Source of the DNA: an uncultured Verrucomicrobiota bacterium
GTDB lineage: Bacteria > Verrucomicrobiota > Verrucomicrobiia > Limisphaerales > CAIQOK01
Assembly: GCA_903873415.1 (NCBI GenBank)
Contig: CAIQOK010000076.1
Location: 1-33,025, forward strand
Direction of reading: 5' to 3'
DNA: 33,025 nt
In this document: in pieces, positions 33,012 through 33,025 of the stretch
How the letters are laid out: each line of letters opens with the position of its first letter
Numbering within the stretch: position 1 is the first letter of the stretch
The notes under the pieces: model-generated
Database searches by the model: none
Seen by the model: the letters and a program-made list of their open reading frames with translations, nothing else
What the model was told of the DNA's origin: nothing
Position numbers and translations under genes: made by a program

Positions 33012-33025
33012 GACGGGGCAAATCT

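Overview
The window is a GC-rich bacterial chromosome segment whose gene content points to Verrucomicrobiota, probably the Pedosphaera/Limisphaera side. The pointers are an H-X9-DG prepilin-like protein, a Bat aerotolerance operon with DUF58 and DUF4381 members, a GspE/GspL/GspM/GspD-like set without its own pilin, weak or absent Shine-Dalgarno sequences, and dispersed '(g/a)TGTCTATAG'-type repeats. This assignment is inference from gene families; no rRNA or tRNA gene was seen.

Layout. (1) 1-6768, minus strand: a tightly coupled operon reading MoxR ATPase, DUF58, DUF4381-like, BatA (VWA), BatB (VWA), a TPR protein and BatD (cut by the left edge). Most junctions are 4-bp ATGA overlaps. (2) 6900-8576, minus strand: an unnamed protein with an Arg/Gly-rich low-complexity N-terminus, ending at a clear intrinsic terminator. 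(3) 8889-14501, plus strand: a complete tripartite efflux operon (RND pump, lipoprotein adaptor, TolC-like channel), followed by a lone prepilin-like H-X9-DG protein. (4) 15406-16075: a gene-poor gap, then hisS on the minus strand and a divergent histone-deacetylase-family gene. (5) 18520-19870: a decayed stretch holding a frameshifted pseudogene, a small FlgM-like ORF and a truncated FliS-like remnant, which looks like the remains of a flagellar locus. (6) 19942-20280, minus strand: a CGWS glutaredoxin with its terminator. (7) 20479-26588, plus strand: a four-gene type IV pilus / type II secretion assembly operon (ATPase, GspL/PilM-PilN-like protein, GspM/PilO-like protein, secretin). (8) 26589-27394: a repeat-rich gap. 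(9) 27395-33011, plus strand: glycerate 2-kinase, an HTH plus metallo-beta-lactamase fusion, and pyruvate carboxylase, a central carbon metabolism group.

How the genes work together. The Bat operon probably assembles or protects an envelope complex through MoxR/VWA chaperoning. The RND operon exports small molecules across both membranes. The GspE-L-M-D set builds a secretin-based pilus or secretion machine whose platform protein and major pilin must lie elsewhere; the H-X9-DG protein could be a substrate of such a machine. Glycerate kinase and pyruvate carboxylase feed phosphoglycerate and oxaloacetate pools. No CRISPR array, insertion sequence, phage or defence system was seen. The least explained items are the RGG-like protein, the HTH-MBL fusion and the flagellar-like gene remains.
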